Origin: Magnetococcales bacterium
Lineage (GTDB): Bacteria; Pseudomonadota; Magnetococcia; Magnetococcales; Magnetaquicoccaceae
Assembly (NCBI GenBank): GCA_015231755.1
Contig: JADGAZ010000007.1
Span: forward strand, 1-64,000
Reading direction: 5' to 3'
DNA: 64,000 bases
The translations under genes and the position numbers were made by a program. Of this stretch, positions 36,633 to 44,634 are shown piece after piece; positions within the stretch are counted from its first letter, which is position 1, and each line of letters begins with the position of its first letter. The notes beneath the pieces are model-generated. The model ran no database searches. It saw only the letters and a list, made by a program, of their open reading frames with translations, and was not told the DNA's origin.

Positions 36633-37986
36633 ACGCAAGCGTTGGATTTCCTGGTTGGGAGCGGGGTTGCTGTGCGGGGTGGCCTGGGCCGGGGAGCCGG
36701 TGGGAGGCGACGGGGCCGATCCTTTGGAGACCGGTCGGGCCTTGTCCCGGGCCGGAGCGCATGCCCGGGCGGTGGAGGCTTTCACCCAGGTGTTGCAGGG
36801 CAAAGACAGAGGCCCGGAACGGCGTCTCGGGGCGCTGGAGGGTCGGTGCGAGGCGTTGACCCGGCAATCGTTGCTCGAAAAGCGTGGGGAGTTGGCCTTG
36901 CGGGCCGTGGAGGACTGTTCCGAACGGCTCCGGTCGGAGTCGGGTGTGGCGCGGATCTGGCGTTTGCGGGGTTTGGCCCGACTGGCCGCCGGTCAGCCCG
37001 AACAGGCGTTGATCAATTTCAACCACGCCTTGCGGCTGGAACCGGATGACCGCTTGACCTTGCGGGATCGGGGGGTGGTGTTGCTGGGTCTGGGGCGGTT
37101 GGCCGAGGCCGAGGGGGATTTTCAGCGGGTGGCCCGTCTGGATCCGGATCAGGCGTGGAACCATTTCAACCGGGGACTGGTGCTGGCGCGTAACGGTCGG
37201 GTGGCGGAGGCGGCGGAGGCGTGGCGCGCCTTCGTGCGGGTCCGTGGGGAGGGATCCAGGGAGTGGCTGGCCCAGGTGGTGGCCCGTCCCGGGGGGGATC
37301 CCGACTCCAGGCGGGTGTTCGAGGCCATGGAGCGCACCGAGCCCGCGGGAGATTCTCCCCAGGGGCGGGGCGATCCGGCTTCGACAGCAGCGGCCACGGC
37401 ATCCCCGTCCGCCACTCCGGCTGCGACTCCGACAGCCACGGCCACCTCGTCTCCGTCCCCCCCCTCTTCGGGCGCCGCTCCGGCTGCGTCCGTGTCCGTC
37501 ACTCCGGCTGCGACCGCCACGGCCTCTTCGTCTTCGTCACCCGCTCCATCCCCGTCTTCTTCGGCAACCCCCTCCGAGACCCCGGCTGCGTCCGCGGCGG
37601 CCTCTCCGGCTTCGGCTGGGACTCCGGCCCCGTCGCCAGCCCCGCCCAGTGCCGTGGCGGCTTCCGAGGGCACGGGCAAGAACAAACTCCCTCCAGGTGG
37701 CGTGGCCCCATCGGCGACAGCTCCCACCAAAACAACCCTTCCGGCCTCGGCCAACGGTTATGAGGTGCGATTGGGTTCGTTTCAGGATCGGGGTAACCTG
37801 GAAGCCACGGTGCGCTCCTTGAGTCGTCTGGGTTTGACCGCCCGGGAAGAGGAGGTCACGGTGGGCGAGCGGCTGTTTTATCGTCTGGTGGCCGGACCGT
37901 TCGCCGACGAGGCCGAAGCCCGTTCGGTCATGGAACGGGCCGCCAAATTGCCCGGGGTACATCCGGAACCGGTGCGCGCCCGTTGA
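36625..37986 (+). CDS. Exported TPR protein with C-terminal SPOR domain
   Basis: A 453-residue periplasmic protein: signal peptide (about 1-22), TPR repeats (about 30-215, with ALINFNHALRLEPDDRLTLR), a long Ala/Pro/Ser/Thr-rich linker (about 245-370), and a SPOR domain (about 375-450: GYEVRLGSFQDRGNLEA to LFYRLVAGPFADEAEAR) that binds denuded septal peptidoglycan. It is coupled by an 8-nt overlap to the J-domain gene and precedes mamK by 360 bp. Septal targeting fits division or cell-envelope organisation; the mamK proximity hints at filament or chain partition, which is speculation. Confidence 0.85.
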   Translation: MDRRKRWISWLGAGLLCGVAWAGEPVGGDGADPLETGRALSRAGAHARAVEAFTQVLQGKDRGPERRLGALEGRCEALTRQSLLEKRGELALRAVEDCSERLRSESGVARIWRLRGLARLAAGQPEQALINFNHALRLEPDDRLTLRDRGVVLLGLGRLAEAEGDFQRVARLDPDQAWNHFNRGLVLARNGRVAEAAEAWRAFVRVRGEGSREWLAQVVARPGGDPDSRRVFEAMERTEPAGDSPQGRGDPASTAAATASPSATPAATPTATATSSPSPPSSGAAPAASVSVTPAATATASSSSSPAPSPSSSATPSETPAASAAASPASAGTPAPSPAPPSAVAASEGTGKNKLPPGGVAPSATAPTKTTLPASANGYEVRLGSFQDRGNLEATVRSLSRLGLTAREEEVTVGERLFYRLVAGPFADEAEARSVMERAAKLPGVHPEPVRAR

Positions 37987-38345
37987 TTTTTACATCAAAA
38001 GAGCCAGAAACCCGGCTTTTCATGGGTGGTCGGTCTGGCGCGCCGGGAAAAAATCCGTTAATCTGATCCGATGGCCGATTCCACACGGAAAAAACCTTGA
38101 AAACCTGCCCGATGGTCGGGTGTTTTGCACCAGGGGATGATCCGGCTTGCCTTGATGCCGAAGGCGGTCTTGCACCGTGACGGGATCCACGCCATAATTT
38201 CCAGCAGATTGAAGGCGTTCGGTCTCTCGTCAGGGTTGGCCCGACGCCGGGAAGGAAAACGGATTGGATATTCACGGGATCGGGAAGTGGTTCCCGGTCA
38301 TTGCGACTTTTGGCGGACGGTCACGTGCGCAGTCGGGAGGCAGTC
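37987..38345. other. Non-coding gap before mamK
   Basis: No open frame here looks coding. I see no strong terminator or regulator box; a GGGAGG Shine-Dalgarno appears just before the mamK ATG. It probably holds the mamK promoter. Confidence 0.5.
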
Positions 38346-39383
38346 ATGACGAGCGGGAATGGCGGTAGGGCATTGCTTTTGGGCATAGACATGGGCACGG
38401 CGCGGACCGCGGTGGTGAGCAACCGGCAATACAAGGCGCTGGTGAGTTCCGTGGTCGGTTATCCCAGAGACATCATCGGGGTGAAGATCCTCAATCGCAC
38501 CCAGGTGATCGGTGCCGAGGCGATCGAAATGCGCTCCTGTCTGGATCTGCATTTTCCGTTGCAAGACGGGGTGCTGAAAGAGGCCAGCGACAAGGATCTG
38601 GAAGCGGCCCAGGAACTGCTGAAACATATCATCGCACTGGCGGATCCCAAATCCGGAGACAAAATCTGCGGCATCATCGGGGTTCCGGCCCGGGCTTCGG
38701 TCTCCAACAAGGGGCAGTTGCTCAAGATCGCCGGGGAACTCATGGATATCGCCATGGTGGTCTCCGAGCCGTTCATGGTGGCCTACGGCCTGAATCGACT
38801 CAACAACGCCATCGTGATCGACGTGGGCGCCGGAACCATCGACCTGTGCGCCCTGCGGGGCACGGTGCCGGGTCCGGAAAATCAGTTGAGCATCCTCAAG
38901 GGGGGCAACTACATCGACCGGCTTTTGGAGGCCGCGATCCGCGACGCCTACGCCGGGGTGCAGATCGATCGTTATCTGGCCCAGGCCATCAAGGAGCAGT
39001 ATGCCTTTGTCGGCGAGCCGCAACAGCGTGTGGTGGTGCCCTTGCGGGTCAACGGCAAGCCGGCGGAGGTGGATGTCACCGACGCGGTGCGGGTGACTTG
39101 CGAAACCATCGTGGTGGATATCGTCGAAAACATCAAACGCATGCTGCCGTTGTTCGATCCGGAAAACCAGTCCGCGGCCTTGGCCAATCTGATCCTGGCG
39201 GGCGGGGGTTCCCGCATCCGGGGTCTGGGCGCCATGATCGAGTCCCAGTTGCGGGACTACGGCCAAGTAAAGGTGACCACGGTGGAAGACCCGGAGTTCG
39301 CCGGCGCGGACGGGGCGTTGCGTCTGGCCATGGAACTTCCGCCGGAATATTGGGATCAGATCGGGGAGAAGGTGGGGCAGTGA
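38346..39383 (+). CDS. mamK: MamK, bacterial actin of magnetosome chains
   Basis: A 345-residue actin-superfamily ATPase. Phosphate-1 is LLLGIDMGTARTAVVSN, the SVVGYPRD stretch follows as in MamK, and IGVPARAS, VVSEPFMVAYGL (with the catalytic-type Glu), IDVGAGTIDLCALRGTVPGP (phosphate-2) and LILAGGGSRIRGL (adenosine motif) are all there, together with the C-terminal ALRLAMELPPEYW. I judge these residues to match MamK rather than MreB, ParM or MamK-unrelated actins. MamK forms filaments that align and partition magnetosomes. It starts after a GGGAGG site. No mamE, mamB or mamM is present in this window, so this is either a dispersed mamK or a paralogue outside the main cluster. Confidence 0.93.
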   Translation: MTSGNGGRALLLGIDMGTARTAVVSNRQYKALVSSVVGYPRDIIGVKILNRTQVIGAEAIEMRSCLDLHFPLQDGVLKEASDKDLEAAQELLKHIIALADPKSGDKICGIIGVPARASVSNKGQLLKIAGELMDIAMVVSEPFMVAYGLNRLNNAIVIDVGAGTIDLCALRGTVPGPENQLSILKGGNYIDRLLEAAIRDAYAGVQIDRYLAQAIKEQYAFVGEPQQRVVVPLRVNGKPAEVDVTDAVRVTCETIVVDIVENIKRMLPLFDPENQSAALANLILAGGGSRIRGLGAMIESQLRDYGQVKVTTVEDPEFAGADGALRLAMELPPEYWDQIGEKVGQ

Positions 39384-39480
39384 CGGGGTGGAAGAAAGGC
39401 CGGGATTTCGGCGTATCGGTTGCCGATGCCGGTTGTCTTTGGCGGTTTTTTCTGATTCATCCTTGAAGGAGAAGGGGTTT

Positions 39481-39803
39481 GTGGAATCCTGGAATCGACC
39501 CAAGAGAAATTCTTTTAATCCGAAAAGAAAAATGCGTCCTGCGCCGCAGAGTGAGCAGGATCAGATTTTTCTGAATGCGTTGGCGGCACGGGTGGGTTAT
39601 GGAGGCAACCCGGAACACAAACGCAATCCAGGTGATTTTGGTTTGACACCACCCAGCCATCCAAGACCCGACAAGACGTTGTGCGATCAGGTGGGAATTT
39701 TTACCCGGGCAGCGGCTTTGTGCCTGCTCAGGACAGGAATCAAGAGGGGTTTCGGCAGGAAGTGCTGAACCGATGGAACAAAACAAAGTGTGAAAAGTCA
39801 TGA
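39481..39803 (+). pseudogene. Decayed small gene (NPEHK-type family), internal deletion with frameshift
   Basis: From a GTG with an AAGGAGAAGG site, the frame reads the N-terminal part (LNALAARVGYGGNPEHK, PRPDKTLCDQ, ALCLLRTGIKRG) and then stops early at 39768. A different frame carries what looks like the expected C-terminal end, GFRQEVLNRW, and ends in a TGA that overlaps the ATG of the next gene as ATGA. I infer that a central segment was lost and the two ends joined out of frame. A conservative reading is simply a short hypothetical protein ending at 39768. Confidence 0.55.
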
Positions 39804-41119
39804 GCGGATCTTTTGTCTTCTCGCCTGAGTGGTCGCTTACAGATTTCGGTCCTGAAGAAATGCGACGGACCTCGGGCACTTTGTCCATCAATCTGAACGA
39901 TCGTCTGGTGACACGGGTGGAAGAGGCATTGTCCAGGTCGGTCCGCACGACGGTACGGGTATCCTGCTATCCCCTGGCTCTTTGGTTCGCATCCTCGTGG
40001 TGGCGTTTGTGCTGGGAGTTGGCTCCATCATGGAGAAAATCCCAGACCGATTGGTCCTTGTCGCATGAGATGAGCAGTGCGGGTCATGGTTATCTCTGGC
40101 CACCCATGCGTTTTGAATCGGATGGCGAGATGGTGAGTGTCAGCTGTCAGTCTGCGCTTTCTTCCGGACACGAACCGATCCGTTATTTGACTGAGTTTCG
40201 TGATGTCGCCATTCCTGTACCTGTACTGACAGCAGCCATTGAGTCGTTCGTGCAAACGGTTTTGGCCCGCCTGGAAGTCGTTGGGATCCAAGACACGGAG
40301 TTGCACGCGCTTTGGCAGGAGCTGTCGAATGAAAGACGGGATCCAAGAATCGCGCTTTATCGCAAGCTGGAGGCCGGGCTTGGTTTTGATCCGGATGACG
40401 CGCCAGAAGATATTGTTGATTTTTTTATGGGATTGAGTGCGGAAGCGGGGAAGGCGGCGGTTGGGGAGTTGGCTGCGGCTTGTGCAAGCAGGGACTCTTC
40501 TTTTGTATGGGATGCGCTTGACAAGAGCAGGAGTTCCGGGGGCGTGCCCGGCAGTTTCTCCGAGCTTAGAACATTAAAGATAAAAAACACCCGTCATGAT
40601 TTTCCCTGGGATCGGGGCAGACAGTTGGCACGGGCAGCGCGCTGCGCCATGGGTCATGGGAATGATCCGATTTCAGACAAGAATCTTTGTGACCTGCTGG
40701 GTTTGCGGGAAGCGGAGTTGACCGACAGCGCGTCTCCCCCCGTGGATGCTTTGCCTTGGAGTCTGGCCATTCGGGAACCGCAGCGGGATGAGGCGCGTTT
40801 GCTGTTTCGGCGCAAGCACCGGTGTGGGCGGCGATTTGAAATGGCGCGGTGGTTGGGTGATTTTCTGGCCGACCCCCAGGAGCGGTGGTTTCCGGCAACG
40901 GATACCAAGACAGCCCGTCAGAAGCAACAACGCGCCTTTGCCGCCGAATATCTGGCTCCGATCGATGAATTGGGCGCCTTTCTGGGAGAGGCGATCACCG
41001 ACGAAGAGCGTATTGAAGAGGCCGGAAGGCATTTTGGCGTCTCGGCTCTCACGGTCAAAAGTCACTTGGCCAACCATGGTCTGGTGCATCCGGACGAGGT
41101 GAGGACTCCCTCTTATTGA
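39800..41119 (+). CDS. ImmA/IrrE-like protein with degenerate peptidase motif
   Basis: A 439-residue soluble protein. In the C-terminal part, CGRRFEMARWLGDFLAD (about 338-354) lies where ImmA/IrrE peptidases have RF..AHELGH, but the zinc-binding His residues are gone. The end, FGVSALTVKSHLANHGLV, is the closing helix-turn-helix-like segment of that fold. The N-terminal 280 residues contain no motif I know. Its start overlaps the ancestral stop of the decayed upstream gene, so the two were once a coupled pair. It is probably an accessory-island gene; a regulatory or immunity role is a guess. Confidence 0.7.
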   Translation: MSGSFVFSPEWSLTDFGPEEMRRTSGTLSINLNDRLVTRVEEALSRSVRTTVRVSCYPLALWFASSWWRLCWELAPSWRKSQTDWSLSHEMSSAGHGYLWPPMRFESDGEMVSVSCQSALSSGHEPIRYLTEFRDVAIPVPVLTAAIESFVQTVLARLEVVGIQDTELHALWQELSNERRDPRIALYRKLEAGLGFDPDDAPEDIVDFFMGLSAEAGKAAVGELAAACASRDSSFVWDALDKSRSSGGVPGSFSELRTLKIKNTRHDFPWDRGRQLARAARCAMGHGNDPISDKNLCDLLGLREAELTDSASPPVDALPWSLAIREPQRDEARLLFRRKHRCGRRFEMARWLGDFLADPQERWFPATDTKTARQKQQRAFAAEYLAPIDELGAFLGEAITDEERIEEAGRHFGVSALTVKSHLANHGLVHPDEVRTPSY

Positions 41120-41125
41120 TGCGTT

Positions 41126-42172
41126 TCATTCCCCTGCGGTTTTGGGTGCCGCCAGTGCGGCCTTGAGTTCCCGGCGGATCTGTTTCAATCCCGGCTCTTC
41201 GTTTTTGGGGAAGGGGATCGGGCGGCACAGGCGCAGACACTTCAACCCCACCCGGGCGGTGAACAGGGCATTGCTGGCCGCCTGACCCGCGCTGGCCAGG
41301 GCCACTCCCGCCAGAGTCTCCCCCAACGCCTCGCTGGCGGATTTGGCGAGTACCTCTCCGGCCCCGGCGGCCAGCATTCCTTCCGCCAGATGACGCATCA
41401 GCACCACGGTTCCCGCCGGTCCGGGACGCAGACCGTAGATGGTCGCGATCTCCCGCATCATGCGGGTATTGCGCCACAAGAACAGCAGCGCGTCCAGAAT
41501 CGCCAACGGACTCAGCACCGCCAGAAAGGCCGCCGAGGCGGCGTGACGGCCAATCACCCGCAAGGCCGCCTCATCCAGGGGACGCAGGGCGCGGGAGGAG
41601 AAGAGTTCCAGCATCTCCCGGTCTCCCAGATGGGCTTGATTCATGGCCCGGAAGGCTTCCAGGGAGTCCCGCAGTTCCGGGCGATGGCCGTGCTGGTCCG
41701 TCAACTGGGCAATCAGAGGCTGGGCATTGCCGAAAGAACCCCCGGACATCAGCCGCGCCGCCTCGCTGCGTATCGCCCCCTGGGCCCGCAGTTCCCGCAG
41801 GGCCAGGAACTCCCGTGTCACCGCCGTGACCAGCAAAGTCAGCAGCACCGCGATCAATCCCGAGAAAAAGACCCCCAACACCACATGCAGACGGAACTGA
41901 TTCACCAGAAACAGGGCGCTTTCCTCCAGAATGAGTCCGGTCAGAAGCAGGGTCGCGCTCCAGAAAAACCAGCGCCAGCGCCGTCCGGAGTGGGTGAAGG
42001 CCAGCTCTTCCGGGGTGGGATCGGGATCCAGGATCTCTTCTTCGGGTTCCGGGGGGTGGTTTTCGTGTTCGGTCAGGGGCAGACAGACCGGACCTGTGGC
42101 ACGGGGGGTCTCTTCCGGAGGCGGCTCCGGGGACAGCTCCACAGGTGGGGTCCAGCGGGGGCGCAGATTCAT
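41126..42172 (-). CDS. ycjF: YcjF/DUF697 membrane protein
   Basis: A 348-residue inner-membrane protein of the YcjF type (DUF697). The first 80 residues are Pro/Glu-rich cytoplasmic. Two hydrophobic helices (about 88-110, 117-140) come next, then a helical domain and the DUF697 region with AAFLAVLSPLAILDALLFLW and MMREIATIYGLRPG (about 210-250). Its start overlaps the YcjX stop (ATGA), as in the usual ycjX-ycjF pair. In E. coli ycjXF is linked to the phage-shock response; the biochemical role is not settled. Confidence 0.88.
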   Translation of the reverse strand: MNLRPRWTPPVELSPEPPPEETPRATGPVCLPLTEHENHPPEPEEEILDPDPTPEELAFTHSGRRWRWFFWSATLLLTGLILEESALFLVNQFRLHVVLGVFFSGLIAVLLTLLVTAVTREFLALRELRAQGAIRSEAARLMSGGSFGNAQPLIAQLTDQHGHRPELRDSLEAFRAMNQAHLGDREMLELFSSRALRPLDEAALRVIGRHAASAAFLAVLSPLAILDALLFLWRNTRMMREIATIYGLRPGPAGTVVLMRHLAEGMLAAGAGEVLAKSASEALGETLAGVALASAGQAASNALFTARVGLKCLRLCRPIPFPKNEEPGLKQIRRELKAALAAPKTAGE

Positions 42173-43611
42173 CGCAGTTTATCTCCCAGCAAAAATTCCA
42201 AAGCCTGATCCATGCGGATGTGGGGTGGCGTGGGGCTTTCGGCATCCGGCGGACGGCGTGGCTCGAACTCCATGAAATGAAAACGATGGGTATCCCACTC
42301 TTCGGGGTCGGGGAGGGTTTCCGGGATTTCGCCGGGAAACAGCAAAGTCTCTTTTTCCCGCCCCTTGGGGGTGCCCTGAACAAAAGAAAGGCGTCGTCCG
42401 TTGTGATCCCGCACCACGGTACGGGTGCAGCGCAACGAGGCCAGGGACTGGCTTTGGATCTCCACCCCCAGAAACGAGGCGTCGTTGGCCGAACGGGCCA
42501 CCAACCGACGCAACAGCCGTTCCATGTTGTGATGCTGATTGGCGGCCACATAGTCGGCCTTGGTGGCGGCGAACAGCAGACGGTCGATGCGGGGACTGAA
42601 CAGCCGGGTCAACAGGCTGGAAGGACCATGGCGGAAATTTTCCAGAATGGCTTCCAGGGAGGTGTGCATGTCGGCAAAGGCGGTCGGCCCCCGGTTGAGG
42701 GCTCCCAGCAGGTCCAGCAGCACGATCTGACGGTCGAAACGGGAGAAATGACGCTTGAGAAATCCTTCGGCTACCAGTTTGAGATAGGAGTCGAAACGTC
42801 TGGCCATGGCCTCGCGGATGGATCCGGCGGGAGAGCCTTCCGGACCCGGCGGGGGCAGAGGACAGAAGGTGAGCAGCGGCGCCCCCTTGAGGTCGCCGGG
42901 AATGGTGAAGCGTCCGGGTTGCAGAAAGCTCAATCCCACCTTGGGATGTTTGCAGGCCATGAGAAATTCGGTATAACTCTCCGCCGCGCCACGCATGATC
43001 TCTTCGCTGGCGGGTTCCGCCGGGTTCAAGGCGGCCAGATGATCGCGCCAGCGACCGGAAAGGGTACGCCGTGGCTCCTCTTCGCACAGTTTCAAGGTCA
43101 GCTCCGACCAGGAGTCGAAGGAGTGCTTGAGCATGGGCAGATCCAGCAGCCACTCGCCGGGATAGTCGATGACATCCAGGTAGAGGGTGGAGGAGGCGGA
43201 AAGCTTGCTGCTCAACAGTCCGGCGGGACGGAAGCGGATGGCCAGACGGATTTCGCTCAAGGCCTCGGTGGGCATGGGCCAGGCGGGCTTGTTGGCCAGC
43301 AGGGTGCGGATGTGACGCTCGTAGGGAAAAGCGGGAATGTCCAGATCCGGTTGCATCATGATCCGGGTGCCCAGCAGACGGTTTTCTTCCGCCGCCTTCA
43401 GCCCCGGCAGGTTGGAACCTTGCAGGGCGTGCAGCAGATGATGGATCAAGGTGGTGGTGAAAACCGTCTTGCCGCTTTGGTTCAGGCCGGTGACCGCCAG
43501 TCGCACCGTGCGATCCAGGGTGAGATGGAGCCAGTCATCCAGTTGGGTGCCCGCCTGATTGACATGACGGGTGAGTCGTTCCGGGTTCCAATCCTTGAAG
43601 GGATTTTTCAT
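42169..43611 (-). CDS. ycjX: YcjX family P-loop GTPase/ATPase
   Basis: A 480-residue YcjX (DUF463) protein. The P-loop is VTGLNQSGKTVFTTTLIHHL (about 39-58), the DxxG-like site is VIDYPGEWLLDLP (about 155-167), and the C-terminal part has the LFAATKADYVAANQHHNM segment (about 351-368) corresponding to NKxD. Members are compared to dynamin-like or Rag GTPases. The gene overlaps both neighbours by 4 nt, giving an operon with the MotB-like gene before it and ycjF after it. That a channel-type pair leads the operon is unusual. Confidence 0.92.
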   Translation of the reverse strand: MKNPFKDWNPERLTRHVNQAGTQLDDWLHLTLDRTVRLAVTGLNQSGKTVFTTTLIHHLLHALQGSNLPGLKAAEENRLLGTRIMMQPDLDIPAFPYERHIRTLLANKPAWPMPTEALSEIRLAIRFRPAGLLSSKLSASSTLYLDVIDYPGEWLLDLPMLKHSFDSWSELTLKLCEEEPRRTLSGRWRDHLAALNPAEPASEEIMRGAAESYTEFLMACKHPKVGLSFLQPGRFTIPGDLKGAPLLTFCPLPPPGPEGSPAGSIREAMARRFDSYLKLVAEGFLKRHFSRFDRQIVLLDLLGALNRGPTAFADMHTSLEAILENFRHGPSSLLTRLFSPRIDRLLFAATKADYVAANQHHNMERLLRRLVARSANDASFLGVEIQSQSLASLRCTRTVVRDHNGRRLSFVQGTPKGREKETLLFPGEIPETLPDPEEWDTHRFHFMEFEPRRPPDAESPTPPHIRMDQALEFLLGDKLR

Positions 43612-44405
43612 GGTTTGATCGTGGGCTGACGTGGAAGGGGTGGGGAAGGATGATGGGCGTCACCGGTCGGGGAACTCCCCGGAGCCGGAGCGGATCCGAT
43701 CCATTTGAGGGTGGCGTTTTCCTGTTTCAGGCGTTCCAGTTCTCGGTTGAGCCGGGTCACCTCGTCGGACAGGGGGCGCTGTTGCGGCTCCGAGGTCGCT
43801 GCCGGCGGAGCCGCGACAGGTAGAGTCGCGCCACCGTTGCGACTGGTGAGGGCGTTCAGGTCGTGGCCCATCTGAACGATCCGATTCTCCCGCTCCTGGA
43901 GTCTGGCTTCCAACTCCACCCGCAGACGGCGCGCCTCCCCGGTCTCCCGGGTCGCCTCCTCGATGCGGGTGTTCAGGCGGGCGATTTCGGTTTGCAGACG
44001 GTCGATGCGGGCGGTCTGGCCTTCCTGTTCGGCTTCCGCCAGCACAGGGGGGGATGCGGCGTTTTTATCCCCTTTCCACTGTTTCAGCATGGCGGCGTTG
44101 CGGGCGGTCAGATCCGCCACCTCGCCTCGCAACAAGGCCACTCCGGTCCATTCCGCCGCACGGGAAGAGGGAGGCGTGGTCTCCCAGTCCTCCAGACGGC
44201 CCGCTCCCTGGCTATCCCCTTGAATCAGACCCTGAATCCGTCCCTCCCGCACCTGGAGTTTGGCGGTCAATTCGGCATTGAGGGACTTCAGACGGCGTGT
44301 CTCCGCCTCGACGGGTTCCTGGGTAGCGAGCTGGGGCAGGGCGCTCACCAGAATCACCACCAGAAAGACCATCCCCATCAAAAGATCAAACCATAATATC
44401 CGCAT
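43608..44405 (-). CDS. MotB/ZorB-like single-helix coiled-coil protein
   Basis: A 265-residue protein beginning MRILWFDLLMGMVFLVVILV: one N-terminal helix with an Asp near its start, as in MotB, ExbD and ZorB where that Asp carries protons. The rest is a coiled coil in two blocks (about 35-80 and 120-240, e.g. ETRRLKSLNAELTAKLQVRE), ending in a short Pro/Ser tail. No OmpA-type peptidoglycan-binding domain is present. The ATG before RILWFD is the likely start; longer versions lack a leader. It overlaps the ycjX start as ATGA. Confidence 0.65.
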   Translation of the reverse strand: MRILWFDLLMGMVFLVVILVSALPQLATQEPVEAETRRLKSLNAELTAKLQVREGRIQGLIQGDSQGAGRLEDWETTPPSSRAAEWTGVALLRGEVADLTARNAAMLKQWKGDKNAASPPVLAEAEQEGQTARIDRLQTEIARLNTRIEEATRETGEARRLRVELEARLQERENRIVQMGHDLNALTSRNGGATLPVAAPPAATSEPQQRPLSDEVTRLNRELERLKQENATLKWIGSAPAPGSSPTGDAHHPSPPLPRQPTIKP

Positions 44406-44634
44406 ACCCAACCCGATGTTACCACTTCTTTGGAAGGTTATGATCGGTGCCCAAGGGCTTCGTTCCTGGACCCCACCAGGGGGATGATCCCCCTGGACCC
44501 GCAATTGTTTTGGAATGATGGATCCTGCCAAAGTGGAATCCGAGGGATTCATCTCCCAGAATCTGTTCTTTATATAATCATTACTGTTTTTCAGTTACTA
44601 AAACTATTGAAAAAAAAGAGGGGGTCTGGGGGAT
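44406..44634. repeat. Palindromic repeat cluster, GGGTCTGGG family
   Basis: Two elements lie here. CCAGGGGGATGATCCCCCTGG at about 44476-44496 is a perfect hairpin. From 44606 the run ATTGAAAAAAAAGAGGGGGT, CTGGGGGATTCATCCCCCAG repeats the left half of the 9.46-kb copy; it continues into the ZorA-like gene, supplying that gene's last codons and stop. The gap splits an otherwise compact operon and may attenuate it. Confidence 0.75.
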
